A program made the position numbers and the translations under genes. Shown here one piece after another: positions 1-6,125 of a DNA stretch of 7,709 nt. The stretch is from Prolixibacteraceae bacterium. GTDB taxonomy: Bacteria > Bacteroidota > Bacteroidia > Bacteroidales > Prolixibacteraceae. The stretch's first letter is position 1. Every line of letters begins with the position of its first letter. The stretch lies in NCBI GenBank assembly GCA_003537645.1, contig DPRM01000043.1, positions 3,299 to 11,007 of the forward strand. The letters run 5' to 3'. The notes beneath the pieces were generated by a model. That model saw only the letters and a list, made by a program, of their open reading frames with translations, was not told where the DNA came from and searched no databases.

Positions 1-878
1 CCGCCGCGGCGGGGAGCCGGGCCAAAGCTGACTTTTGCCACATCGCGGATCCGAACCGGCACATTGTCGCGAACGGTGATAACCGCTTCGTTCAAATCGT
101 CAAGGTTTTTCACGTATCCCAAACCGCGGATTACATATTCCACTTTGTTCAGTTCGATGGTTTCGGCGCCAATGTCCAGATTGCTTTTACTTACGGCCTG
201 CATCACATCCATCACCGAAACACCATAAGCTTTCAAGGCATTTGGATCGACATCGACCTGATATTCCTTTACATAACCGCCAATGCTTGCTACTTCGGAA
301 ACACCGCTGGCCGACGAAAGTGAATATTTTACGTAAAAGTCCTGAATAGTGCGCAACTCCTGCGGATCCCAGCCGCCGGTCGGTTTGCCTGTTTTAGGGT
401 CGCGGGCTTCGAGGGTGTACCAGAAAACTTGTCCCAGCGCTGTGGCATCGGGGCCCAAAGAAGGTTGAACACCTTGAGGTAACGTGCCCGATGGCAACGA
501 ATTGAGTTTTTCAAGAATCCGTGAACGGCTCCAGTAAAACTCAACATCATCGTCGAAAATCAGGTAAATGAACGACATTCCAAACATGGAAGTACTCCGG
601 ATGGTTTTCACTCCCGGAATGCCCAGCAACGAACTGCTCAACGGATAAGTGATCTGGTCTTCAATGTCTTTTGGCGAACGGCCCATCCATTCGGTAGCAA
701 CAATTTGCTGGTTGTCTCCTATATCAGGAATGGCATCTACCGGAATCGGATCGCGCGGGAGTTGTCCGGTATGCCAGTTGAAAGGGGCATACACGGTTCC
801 CAGAAGGATAAAAACGACCAGTAACAGCATCGAAATCATCCGGTGTTCCAGAAAATATTTTAGAATTTTATTTAGCAT
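1..878 (-). CDS. cusA: CusA/CzcA-family heavy-metal efflux RND transporter, N-terminal part (runs off left edge)
   Basis: This is the inner-membrane pump of a tripartite CusCBA/CzcCBA-type proton-driven exporter that moves metal ions (Cu(I)/Ag(I), or Zn/Co/Cd) out of the periplasm. The minus-strand frame is open from ATG at 876-878 to the window edge, giving 292 codons of a family usually 1000 or more residues long. Residues about 13-31 form the first transmembrane helix (SMLLLVVFILLGTVYA). The porter-domain signatures follow in the order known from E. coli CusA: VDAIPDIGDNQQI, ATEWMGRSPKDIEDQITYPL, LGPDATALGQVFWYTLE, VASIGGYVKEYQVDVDP, VPVRIRDVAKVSFGPAPRRG. The periplasmic metal-site methionines and the transmembrane proton-relay residues lie beyond the edge, so the metal cannot be read off. 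The neighbouring HMA and HYC_CC_PP genes favour copper. No frameshift is seen. The gene symbol is by family resemblance only. Confidence 0.93.
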   Translation of the reverse strand, partial: MLNKILKYFLEHRMISMLLLVVFILLGTVYAPFNWHTGQLPRDPIPVDAIPDIGDNQQIVATEWMGRSPKDIEDQITYPLSSSLLGIPGVKTIRSTSMFGMSFIYLIFDDDVEFYWSRSRILEKLNSLPSGTLPQGVQPSLGPDATALGQVFWYTLEARDPKTGKPTGGWDPQELRTIQDFYVKYSLSSASGVSEVASIGGYVKEYQVDVDPNALKAYGVSVMDVMQAVSKSNLDIGAETIELNKVEYVIRGLGYVKNLDDLNEAVITVRDNVPVRIRDVAKVSFGPAPRRG

Positions 879-907
879 GGGGATAATTTGAAATTTTTTT
901 ATTTGAA

Positions 908-978
908 AATTTAAAGATGTTAGAAGAGGGGGCATTGAAGTTCATTTATAAATCTTCAAAATTCCCCATCTTCAAATT
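908..978. repeat. imperfect inverted repeat between cusA and the HMA gene
   Basis: AATTTAAAGATG at 908-919 and CATCTTCAAATT at 967-978 are reverse complements at 11 of 12 positions, separated by 47 nt. The whole 879-987 gap is AT-rich and made of variants of ATTTGAAAATTTGAAGATG. It could fold in the HMA-cusA transcript, or be a degenerate dispersed repeat. There is no T-run placed as in a terminator. Confidence 0.35.
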
Positions 979-987
979 GTTTCCAAA

Positions 988-1341
988 TTACCGGTATTTG
1001 CAGCAGCCCGGAAGTTTATCGTAAACCGCATCGGTTGCTTTCACTTTTTCGGTGTCGTGACCTGCAGCGGCAACTTTTTTACCAACTTGTTCAAGGTTTG
1101 TTTTCGCAGGATCAAAGGTCACTGATAGCATTTTGGTTTTGGTACTCCATTCTGCTTTGCTTACACCGTCAAGCTTTGCGGCCTTTTCGATGCGTGCCTT
1201 ACACATTTCGCAGTTGCCCGAAACTTTGAGAGTTTCAGTTTTTGTTGAAGCCATTTTGGAATGATCGTGCATTTGGGCATAAGCATTCGAACCCAGAGCT
1301 ATTGAAAATAAAGCGACTATGATGATTTTTAAAGTTTTCAT
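988..1341 (-). CDS. periplasmic heavy-metal-associated (HMA) domain protein, metallochaperone-like
   Basis: A 117-residue exported protein with one HMA (ferredoxin-like, Atx1/CopZ-type) domain. Residues 1-22 are a signal peptide with a lysine near the start, a hydrophobic core IIIVALFSIAL and an AYA cleavage motif before Gln23. A short MHDHSKM segment rich in His and Met follows. The HMA domain spans about 36-105 and carries the metal-binding CxxC as GNCEMCKARIEKA (Cys44, Cys47), then the usual pattern GVSKAEWS...LSVTFDP. The C terminus LPGCCKYR adds a Cys pair (113-114) common in Bacteroidota homologues. It probably binds Cu(I) in the periplasm and hands it to the efflux complex encoded by the downstream cusA, 109 bp away on the same strand. 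The start is ATG at 1339-1341, preceded by an A/T-rich leader without Shine-Dalgarno. The metal specificity is inferred. Confidence 0.9.
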   Translation of the reverse strand: MKTLKIIIVALFSIALGSNAYAQMHDHSKMASTKTETLKVSGNCEMCKARIEKAAKLDGVSKAEWSTKTKMLSVTFDPAKTNLEQVGKKVAAAGHDTEKVKATDAVYDKLPGCCKYR

Positions 1342-1372
1342 GATATTAAGTATTTGATGTTAATATAAAATA

Positions 1373-1407
1373 GTATCAGGTATCAGGATACAAGTATCAA
1401 GGCACAA
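1373..1407. repeat. five degenerate tandem heptamers (GTATCAR)
   Basis: Reading the plus strand in steps of seven gives GTATCAG, GTATCAG, GATACAA, GTATCAA, GGCACAA. On the transcribed (minus) strand this is a CTGATAC/TTGATAC series, 32 to 66 nt upstream of the HMA start codon. The seven-base phase is exact across all five units although single bases drift. The role is unknown. It may be a slipped-strand tract or a small dispersed repeat of the host genome. Confidence 0.6.
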
Positions 1408-1419
1408 GAAAAATGGTTA

Positions 1420-1446
1420 TTCAGAAGAAGAAATCTTCTGTCTGAA
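1420..1446 (-). terminator. stem-loop downstream of the HYC_CC_PP gene, candidate terminator or attenuator
   Basis: On the minus strand TTCAGA, a bulged C, AGAAG, loop ATTT, CTTCT, TCTGAA forms an 11-bp stem starting 17 nt after the HYC_CC_PP stop codon. The T-run after it on this strand is displaced (AATAACCATTTTT). On the plus strand five T follow the stem directly, but no plus-strand gene ends here. It may reduce read-through from the HYC_CC_PP gene into the HMA gene, or act as an RNA-stabilising hairpin. Confidence 0.4.
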
Positions 1447-1462
1447 TTTTTAACACAAGAAA

Positions 1463-1882
1463 TCAAATCAGGAAAACGCAAATTTTTGGCAGGCTTACAG
1501 CATTTACCAACACATTTTCAGGCGGACTGGCATCGGTGCTGGTAAGATTAATTGCAGTAAATGAATGAAAAGAAATGCTTGCAGGAATATGAAAAACCTG
1601 CAAAATATTTGGAGCAAACGTATGGAATTCAGTAAAGGTTGGCGAGAAATTTTGGTCGATCGCATAAACCGAAATCTGGTTTTTGCAGCAGCTTTCATCA
1701 AGACTGCTTTCGGAATCAGTACAATTACCAACAATTCCTTCCATACCGCATGACGCTATATGTCCGTTAAGCGATACTTTTGAATCAGCAAATTCACCCC
1801 CGCAATAATGCATGGAAATGGTGAGCTGCATCCCCGAAAGTAGCATAAGCAAAGCCAGTGATATGGATAACAGTTTCTTCAT
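1463..1882 (-). CDS. HYC_CC_PP family protein
   Basis: A 139-residue protein recognised by the motifs that name this small Bacteroidota family: HYCGG (His25-Tyr26-Cys27) right after the leader, a Cys pair in DESCCKNQ (65-66), and a Pro pair in DASPPENVL (120-121). Further cysteines are at 45 and 54. Residues 1-23 (MKKLLSISLALLMLLSGMQL) form a signal peptide or N-terminal anchor, so it acts in the envelope. The frame extends to a TTG codon at 1898-1900, but ATG at 1880-1882 begins the typical MKK leader and is chosen. Members commonly sit beside copper efflux and HMA genes, and here the HMA and cusA genes lie downstream on the same strand. The biochemical function is not established; binding copper through its cysteines is an inference. 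Confidence 0.85.
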   Translation of the reverse strand: MKKLLSISLALLMLLSGMQLTISMHYCGGEFADSKVSLNGHIASCGMEGIVGNCTDSESSLDESCCKNQISVYAIDQNFSPTFTEFHTFAPNILQVFHIPASISFHSFTAINLTSTDASPPENVLVNAVSLPKICVFLI

Positions 1883-1920
1883 CTGTTGGTTAAAACGCAA
1901 AATACTGAAAAAATGTTTTT

Positions 1921-1928
1921 CAAAGGTA
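1921..1928 (-). promoter_or_regulatory. Bacteroidota -7 box upstream of the HYC_CC_PP gene
   Basis: The minus strand reads TACCTTTG, an exact match to the Bacteroidota -7 consensus TAnnTTTG. It lies about 38 bp before the chosen ATG, leaving a leader of about 30 nt. No clear -33 TTTG/TTG is seen at the usual 19-21 bp distance, so the assignment rests on one box. Confidence 0.45.
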
Positions 1929-2046
1929 GGAATGTTTTAATATGTTGTTGTTGTTTCGCTGGCTTGATTTGGGAATATTAACAAATTGAGAGGTGAAAAT
2001 CGTTGCATTTATCAATTTTAGAAAGCATGTTTTTATTTTACAATGG

Positions 2047-2062
2047 CTTCGGTTTTGCCGAA
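2047..2062 (-). terminator. weak stem-loop after the histidine kinase remnant
   Basis: TTCGG (2048-2052) and CCGAA (2058-2062) form a 5-bp stem 42 bp past the kinase stop codon. There is no adjacent T-run on the minus strand, only TAAAATAAAAA further down. This is a poor candidate terminator. The rest of 1901-2103 shows only the -7 box and AT-rich sequence. Confidence 0.2.
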
Positions 2063-2103
2063 AAATCTTCTTCACATTAAAATAGATATGTTGTTTTTAC
2101 ATG

Positions 2104-2649
2104 TCAAGGAGTCAATGGCAACGAGAAATAAAAGGTTGAGCCTTTGCCGAATTCAGACTCTACCCAAATCTTTCCATCCATTAATTCAATCAGGCTTTTT
2201 GTAATTGCTAATCCAAGACCATTTCCACCATATTTTCGCGTATTAGCATCTTCCACCTGCCGAAAACGATCAAATATTTTATCGTGATACTCTGCCGGAA
2301 TACCAATACCCGAATCCTTGACGTAAAATTCAATGGAATTATTCTTTTTTGTGCAGCCAATTTCAATATTTCCGTTTGAGGTAAACTTCAGTGCATTACC
2401 AATCAAATTTATGAATATCTGACGAAGCCGATCTTCATCAGTAAACAGTGTGACAGTATCGCAATTTTCGGTGAAAGTCAAGTTAAATTCAAGATCTTTG
2501 GCTTTGATTTGAAATGAATATTGTTCAACCAGACTGGATAAAAATGTCTTTACTTTAATCTGCTTTTTTAAAATTTTAAATTCACTGGATTCCAACTTCG
2601 AAATATCCATTATGTCACTAGTAATGGTCAAAAGGTTATTTCCAGTCTC
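2104..2649 (-). pseudogene. sensor histidine kinase, 5'-truncated remnant (end of HisKA plus HATPase_c)
   Basis: The frame preserves the catalytic ATPase half of a membrane-sensor type histidine kinase. It begins inside the dimerisation domain (ETGNNLLTITSDIMDISKLES, second helix of HisKA), so the phospho-accepting His box and all sensor domains are missing. The HATPase_c motifs are complete: N box DRLRQIFINLIGNALKFT, G1 box VKDSGIGIP, F box IFDRFRQV, G2 box KYGGNGLGLAITKSLIEL, and the final GSTFYFSLPL. A stop codon (TAG on the minus strand, 2650-2652) lies directly upstream in frame, and the only start there is a TTG at 2629-2631, which would begin inside a conserved helix. The residual open frame is undamaged, so truncation is recent or the fragment has not yet decayed. 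The upstream DNA belongs to a recombinase pseudogene. It cannot work as a normal kinase. Confidence 0.85.
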
Positions 2650-3643
2650 CTAACTCTTTCAAATAAATGTTCATTTTTTGATTTGTTAATACTGGAAGTA
2701 AAAGGTTCTTCCCACTGGTTTTGGGATAATCCTTGTACCGATTCAATATCTCTTTTGCTTTAGGTAGGATGGGGATGCGGCACCTGTTATTTGTTTTTGA
2801 CCGGTCAATAATAATCCATAGTTTGCCCTCCGATTTTTGTTGAAGGTGCATATCGCTAAGTTTTGATATGTCAGCATTGGAAAGTCAGGTATAGCAGGCA
2901 AAAACAAAGATATCCCGAACAACAGTCAATCGTTCGATTTCAATTTGCTTGTCTTCAACCCGTTTCAACTCTTCTATGGAAAGAATTTCACGGTGTGTTT
3001 CATCCAGCCCGACTTTAAATTTTAAATATGGATTCTTATCAATATAGTCAAGTGAAATTGCGAGATTTAAAATCCGTCTGAGATGTTTGTGGTAATTCCA
3101 GGCAGTATTCTGAACCTTGTTGAAATCCTTTTTAATAAAAACGTCGAATGCATCCAGAAATTTGTAGTCGATACTCTGCACAGAGATATCAGGTCTTCTT
3201 AGATTGGAGTTTATAAATTCAGCCAATCGCTTTCTTGAAGATTTATAATGTTTATAAGGCTCCATTGAATATCCTTTGTTTAGCTTGGCAAGAATGCTAT
3301 CCAGGTAATAATCAAATACGACAAGGATGCCTTTTTATTCCTGAATATTCAAAAGTCTGCGTTTAATTGTATTTACATCGAAATCTTCATTAATTGAGCG
3401 AAGTTGATTAAACATATCCTGGATTTCAGTTTTGATCCGATCAAGACGTTCGTTGTCAACTCTAGCGCCAATTGCTTTATCTTTTATCGCTGTCGGGAGC
3501 TGTCCCAATGATTGATTGACGAATAAATTTCAGTGGCGAGTTCAATCCGAATTACCTTGGTAGGTAATTCTAACACAAATGGATGTTCTACCATCATCGG
3601 CTTTTCTACTTTTTCTTAATAAGAAATTAATTACAATTTTTAT
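2645..3643 (-). pseudogene. tyrosine recombinase (Bacteroidota phage/transposon integrase type), decayed and 3'-truncated
   Basis: Joining three frames rebuilds the first three quarters of a Bacteroidota integrase. An N-terminal arm-binding domain (FLLRKSRKADDGRTSICVRI, then RIELATEIYSSINHWDSSRQR, then IKDKAIGARVDNERLDRIK) is followed by the SAM-like core-binding domain (KGYSMEPYKHYKSSRKRL to YIDKNPY) and the start of the catalytic domain (LSIEELKRVEDKQIE, DIFVFACYT-GLS-type, ADISKLS, WIIIDRSKTNNRCRIPILP). Lesions: the probable start is ATA (3641-3643) in place of ATG; an extra base near 3550-3553; a lost base near 3485-3490; TAA at 3335-3337 where a residue before KGILVVFDYY is expected; TGA at 2885-2887 replacing the Gly of the CYTGLS motif. 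The gene ends at YLKELGD (about 2645), before HxxR, the second His and the catalytic Tyr, where it runs into the histidine kinase remnant. It is non-functional. The start assignment is inferred. Confidence 0.85.
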
Positions 3644-3873
3644 GATACGACAATTAACAAAATCAAAAATCTGGTCTCGCAGACGATCTAAAATACCTCA
3701 ATTTGTACTAAATAAAAAGTGCAAAAATGAGTCAAAAAGAGTCAAATAAAATGTTTTGAATCAATTCGTTGCGTGATTTGACGCGACCAGAAAAAGTGAT
3801 TTTGAGTTTGGTCTCGATTTTGTCGCTTTTCCTTTGATATTTAAGGGTATTTGATGAAAATTCCCCTAAAAGA

Positions 3874-3907
3874 AAAAGCGCTTAAATCATTGAATTTAAG
3901 CGCTTTT
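3874..3907 (-). terminator. intrinsic terminator, 14-bp perfect stem
   Basis: AAAAGCGCTTAAAT (3874-3887) and ATTTAAGCGCTTTT (3894-3907) are perfect inverted copies around a 6-nt loop. On the minus strand the right arm ends in TTTT and continues TCTTTTAG, a good U-tract. On the plus strand only the four T of the stem are present. With the tRNA-3'-end-like sequence 14 bp upstream on the minus strand, the simplest reading is the native terminator of that tRNA transcript. Confidence 0.75.
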
Positions 3908-3921
3908 GATACTTCTACCCG

Positions 3922-3934
3922 TGCCCAGAACAAG
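3922..3934 (-). other. putative attachment site: displaced tRNA 3' end (tRNA-Leu-like)
   Basis: The minus strand reads CTTGT-TCTGGGC-A. This has the layout of a tRNA 3' end: 3' strand of the T stem, 3' strand of a 7-bp acceptor stem, and discriminator A. The T loop consensus (TTCRANY) is absent just before it, so no whole tRNA is present. A strong terminator follows 14 bp downstream on the same strand and an intact integrase gene starts 184 bp away on the other side, the usual geometry of an integrative element in a tRNA 3' end. A GCCCAGA acceptor with A73 suits tRNA-Leu, but other tRNAs are possible. The other att copy, with the reconstituted tRNA, should lie to the right outside the window. 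Confidence 0.5.
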
Positions 3935-4049
3935 ATAGCATATATGCATATTTAATTCCTGAAATAATTCCATAAATTCAATGATAGTAAGGAATACAGA
4001 AGATTATTCATTTACTATTTTCAAGGTTGTTTATATGTTTTTGGAATAT

Positions 4050-4102
4050 AGTGGTATGAAAGTGGTATGAATGTATTATTTTTGATGCATACTTTTACCA
4101 CT
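4050..4102. repeat. tandem 11-bp direct repeat plus inverted copy upstream of the integrase
   Basis: AGTGGTATGAA occurs twice head to tail (4050-4060 and 4061-4071). TACCACT, the inverse of its first seven bases, lies at 4096-4102. All three copies fall within the 70 bp before the integrase ATG. Such repeats beside an integrase are candidates for its arm-type binding sites or for an autoregulatory operator. Confidence 0.6.
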
Positions 4103-4117
4103 TAATTTTTACCAATT

Positions 4118-5461
4118 ATGGCCATAGGCTTTTACTTAAGCAGAGACTCTATTTATGCAATTTACCGCATTCAAAAAAATGGGAAAAGAATAAATCTCAC
4201 CTATTATCCTGGTATCACAATCGAAAATATTAATGATTGGCGTAAGGACAAACAGCGAACTAAAGACGAAAAGACAAATAATGAATTGGTGAAAATCGAA
4301 AAAGCAATTATTGACATAATGGATGAAGTGGATCCATTTCATTTAACCAATGAAACTTTTGCTCAATGCATCAATCAGAAATTATATGGCAAGCCTGCGA
4401 CACATACATCATTTTTCGATTATTCGGAAGAGTTTGTGAAACAAGCAAAGCAGAATAAAGGACACGAATTTGCCAATTCCTTTCGGACAGTATTAAATAA
4501 ACTCCGCGAATTTGATTCCAGTTTAACTTTTGAACGGATAGACAAGAAATTTTACCGTGAGTTTGTGAATTGGTTACAGGGCAAAGGGTTTTCAGCTAAC
4601 TATACTGGTTCTATGATCCGAGACCTGAAACGAATACTCAACAAAGCATCAGAGGATGAAATAAACACTCTAAACACTTTTGAATCATTCAAGGTAATGG
4701 CTGAAGATGTTTTTAATATATATCTAACAGAGGAGGAGATTCAACGTATTTATGATGTCAAGATTACGGAAGACATTATTATTGAAATCCAAAAAGAGAA
4801 CAAAAGGAAGCAGCTTCAAAAGGGAAACAAAATTATAGATACCAATAAGGAGCAGCAAGCTATGATTACCAAAGCAAATATTGTTCGTCAGATTGATGCA
4901 CTAAACCGGGCAAGAAAACTCTTTGTTGTTGGTTGCTGGACCGGACTTCGGGTTGAAAACTATTTGTCAATTGATCCGGAATTACAATTTGATCTTGAAA
5001 AAGGATTCATTCATGCCATTGCCAACAAAAACGGACCAAAGCTCAAAATTCCAATGCATAAACTTGTCAGGCAAATTGTTGAACATGATGGATTTCCAGT
5101 AACCATTAGTCAGCAAAAATTTAATAAGCAGATTAAAATTATCGGCATGATTGCTCAAATCAATGAGAAAGTAATTTATTCAAGAACCGAAGGGGGTAAA
5201 AGAGTGGAATATTCCCAACCTAAATACGAGCTGATAACAACGCATACTGCCAGACGCTCATTTGCCAGTAATCTCTTAGGTCGCGGAATTCCTAAACAAT
5301 TCATTATGGCAGTTACTGGCCATACCACCGAAAAATCATTCAATAAATATACTCAGGCTATTCAAAAAGATTTAATGACTGAGAAGTTAGCTGATTATGA
5401 CATATGGCTAGGTGAAAGCAAGGATGAACAGAAAAAAAGAAAGAGAAGGGAGTCTAAATAG
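4118..5461 (+). CDS. int: tyrosine recombinase / integrase of the resident element
   Basis: A 447-residue site-specific recombinase that would integrate and excise the element. Residues 1-90 resemble the N-terminal arm-binding region of Bacteroidota integrases (GFYLSRDSIYAIYRIQKNGKRINL), about 97-200 the SAM-like core-binding domain, and about 260-430 the catalytic domain. Catalytic residues are all visible: Arg278 in CWTGLRVENY, the beta-hairpin Lys304 in ANKNGPKLKIPM, His376 and Arg379 in HTARRSFASN, His402 in VTGHTTEKSF, and nucleophile Tyr411 in NKYTQA. Residues 222-250 form a Lys/Gln-rich insertion before Arg278, probably helical. The C-terminal tail is very basic (KKRKRRESK). ATG at 4118 follows an A/T-rich leader. 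The gene is complete and intact, unlike the decayed integrase to its left, and unrelated to it at close range. Its 3' end overlaps the convergent repressor gene by 8 bp. Confidence 0.93.
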   Translation: MAIGFYLSRDSIYAIYRIQKNGKRINLTYYPGITIENINDWRKDKQRTKDEKTNNELVKIEKAIIDIMDEVDPFHLTNETFAQCINQKLYGKPATHTSFFDYSEEFVKQAKQNKGHEFANSFRTVLNKLREFDSSLTFERIDKKFYREFVNWLQGKGFSANYTGSMIRDLKRILNKASEDEINTLNTFESFKVMAEDVFNIYLTEEEIQRIYDVKITEDIIIEIQKENKRKQLQKGNKIIDTNKEQQAMITKANIVRQIDALNRARKLFVVGCWTGLRVENYLSIDPELQFDLEKGFIHAIANKNGPKLKIPMHKLVRQIVEHDGFPVTISQQKFNKQIKIIGMIAQINEKVIYSRTEGGKRVEYSQPKYELITTHTARRSFASNLLGRGIPKQFIMAVTGHTTEKSFNKYTQAIQKDLMTEKLADYDIWLGESKDEQKKRKRRESK

Positions 5462-5482
5462 AGCTCCTTTCGATGCTCCCTT
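5446..5482. terminator. candidate bidirectional terminator over the integrase/repressor 3' overlap
   Basis: AAGGGAG (5446-5452) pairs with CTCCCTT (5476-5482) across 23 nt that contain a GAGCTC palindrome. On the plus strand TTTT ends the stem. On the minus strand the stem is followed by CTCTTTCTTTTTTTC. The hairpin spans both stop codons, so each transcript could end just after its own gene. The long loop makes it a moderate candidate. Confidence 0.4.
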
Positions 5483-6089
5483 TTACAATGTATAGTTTCA
5501 AAATCTCATCCCTGCGGATCTCAAAGGGTGGATAAAGCTTGTTTTCACTTTCGCAGCTAATTGTTTCATCCGAACTACCGGGCATAATGTACTTGATCAT
5601 TCGGTGATTTTCACTGGTGATGATCAGATAGATATGTCTGTATTCGATAAAGTTTTGCTTCCATTCTTTGCAAATAGCAATTGATCCGTTCTGCAGGCTT
5701 GGAAACATACTATCCCCCCATACATTTAGTGCAAAATCGCAATCCCCAAAGCCAGGCACACTAATTTCTTTGCATTCAGATTGCATCCATGTTTCAAACA
5801 TTGAGGTATTGCCTGCCGCAGCATCGATGTCGTAATAAATCATCGTTTTTATCCGGGTAGAATCGTTGCTGTTAATATGATTGGTAGGGTATCCGGAATT
5901 ACCCACAATTTCATCAATTGAGGCACCTAATAGTTTTGATAAATGTATTAGCTTTTCAATATTGGGTTGCGAATTATTCACCTCATAACTGCTGATTGTT
6001 GCAACAGCAAGGCCCATTTTCTCCGCTAATTCCTTTTGCGACATCCTTTTTTCTATCCTTAAATCTCTGATTTTCTCACCTATACCCAT
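5454..6089 (-). CDS. CI-like repressor: XRE helix-turn-helix plus S24/LexA-type peptidase domain
   Basis: A 211-residue transcription repressor of the lambda CI/LexA class. Residues 7-62 are an XRE HTH (IRDLRIEKRMSQKELAEKMG, LAVATISSYEVNNSQPNIEKL). Residues about 84-208 are an S24 peptidase domain. Ala92-Gly93 in DIDAAAGN is placed like the LexA/CI self-cleavage site. Ser127 in VWGDSMFPSLQNG is the expected nucleophile and Lys166 in HRMIKYI the expected base; their 39-residue spacing matches LexA closely. All needed residues are present, so RecA-stimulated self-cleavage and SOS induction are plausible. It is transcribed away from the early operon at 6214 across a 124-bp control region and probably represses that operon and itself. 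It ends inside the convergent integrase gene. Confidence 0.93.
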   Translation of the reverse strand: MGIGEKIRDLRIEKRMSQKELAEKMGLAVATISSYEVNNSQPNIEKLIHLSKLLGASIDEIVGNSGYPTNHINSNDSTRIKTMIYYDIDAAAGNTSMFETWMQSECKEISVPGFGDCDFALNVWGDSMFPSLQNGSIAICKEWKQNFIEYRHIYLIITSENHRMIKYIMPGSSDETISCESENKLYPPFEIRRDEILKLYIVKGSIERSSI

Positions 6090-6125
6090 GTTGATTACTT
6101 TATTTGAATATTTCTTTAATACTTG

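Larger units (their letters stand above)
3644..4117. other. non-coding boundary region between the decayed and the intact integrase
   Basis: No convincing gene is seen on either strand. The left part (3661-3830) contains repeated short words: GGTCTCG at 3673-3679 and 3810-3816, TCTGGTC at 3670-3676 with its reverse complement GACCAGA at 3785-3791, GTCTcgcAGAC at 3674-3684, and GAGTCAAA twice near 3729-3746. These could be recombinase-binding sites of the older element. The right part holds the terminator, the tRNA-end-like sequence and the integrase-proximal repeats listed separately. Overlapping palindromes GCATATATGC (3938-3947) and TATGCATA (3943-3950) sit beside the tRNA-like end. Confidence 0.6.

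Noticed and set aside
649..891. Plus-strand open frame of 80 codons
   Set aside because: It lies antisense to the strongly supported CusA N terminus and has no recognisable protein features. The frames at 329-550, 1035-1229, 1504-1734, 1565-1753 and 4136-4342 were rejected for the same kind of reason.
2629..2649. The recombinase/kinase junction as an attachment site of an integrated element
   Set aside because: The integrase is cut within its catalytic domain. An att site would not normally lie there, so a deletion is simpler. No direct repeat of these bases was noticed elsewhere in the window.
2636..2851. A separate small gene of 71 codons
   Set aside because: It is in the same frame as the upstream integrase fragment and continues its motifs (ADISKLS, WIIIDRSKT). 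It is the part of one pseudogene that follows the in-frame TGA at 2885-2887.
3661..3830. CRISPR-like or tandem repeat array
   Set aside because: The repeated words are 7-8 bp, irregularly spaced and in mixed orientation. There are no regular spacers and no cas genes.
3905..3960. A complete tRNA gene at the tRNA-end-like sequence
   Set aside because: No T loop consensus, anticodon arm or 5' acceptor strand (GCCCAGA in tRNA sense) could be found at the right spacing on the minus strand. Only the 3' end is present.
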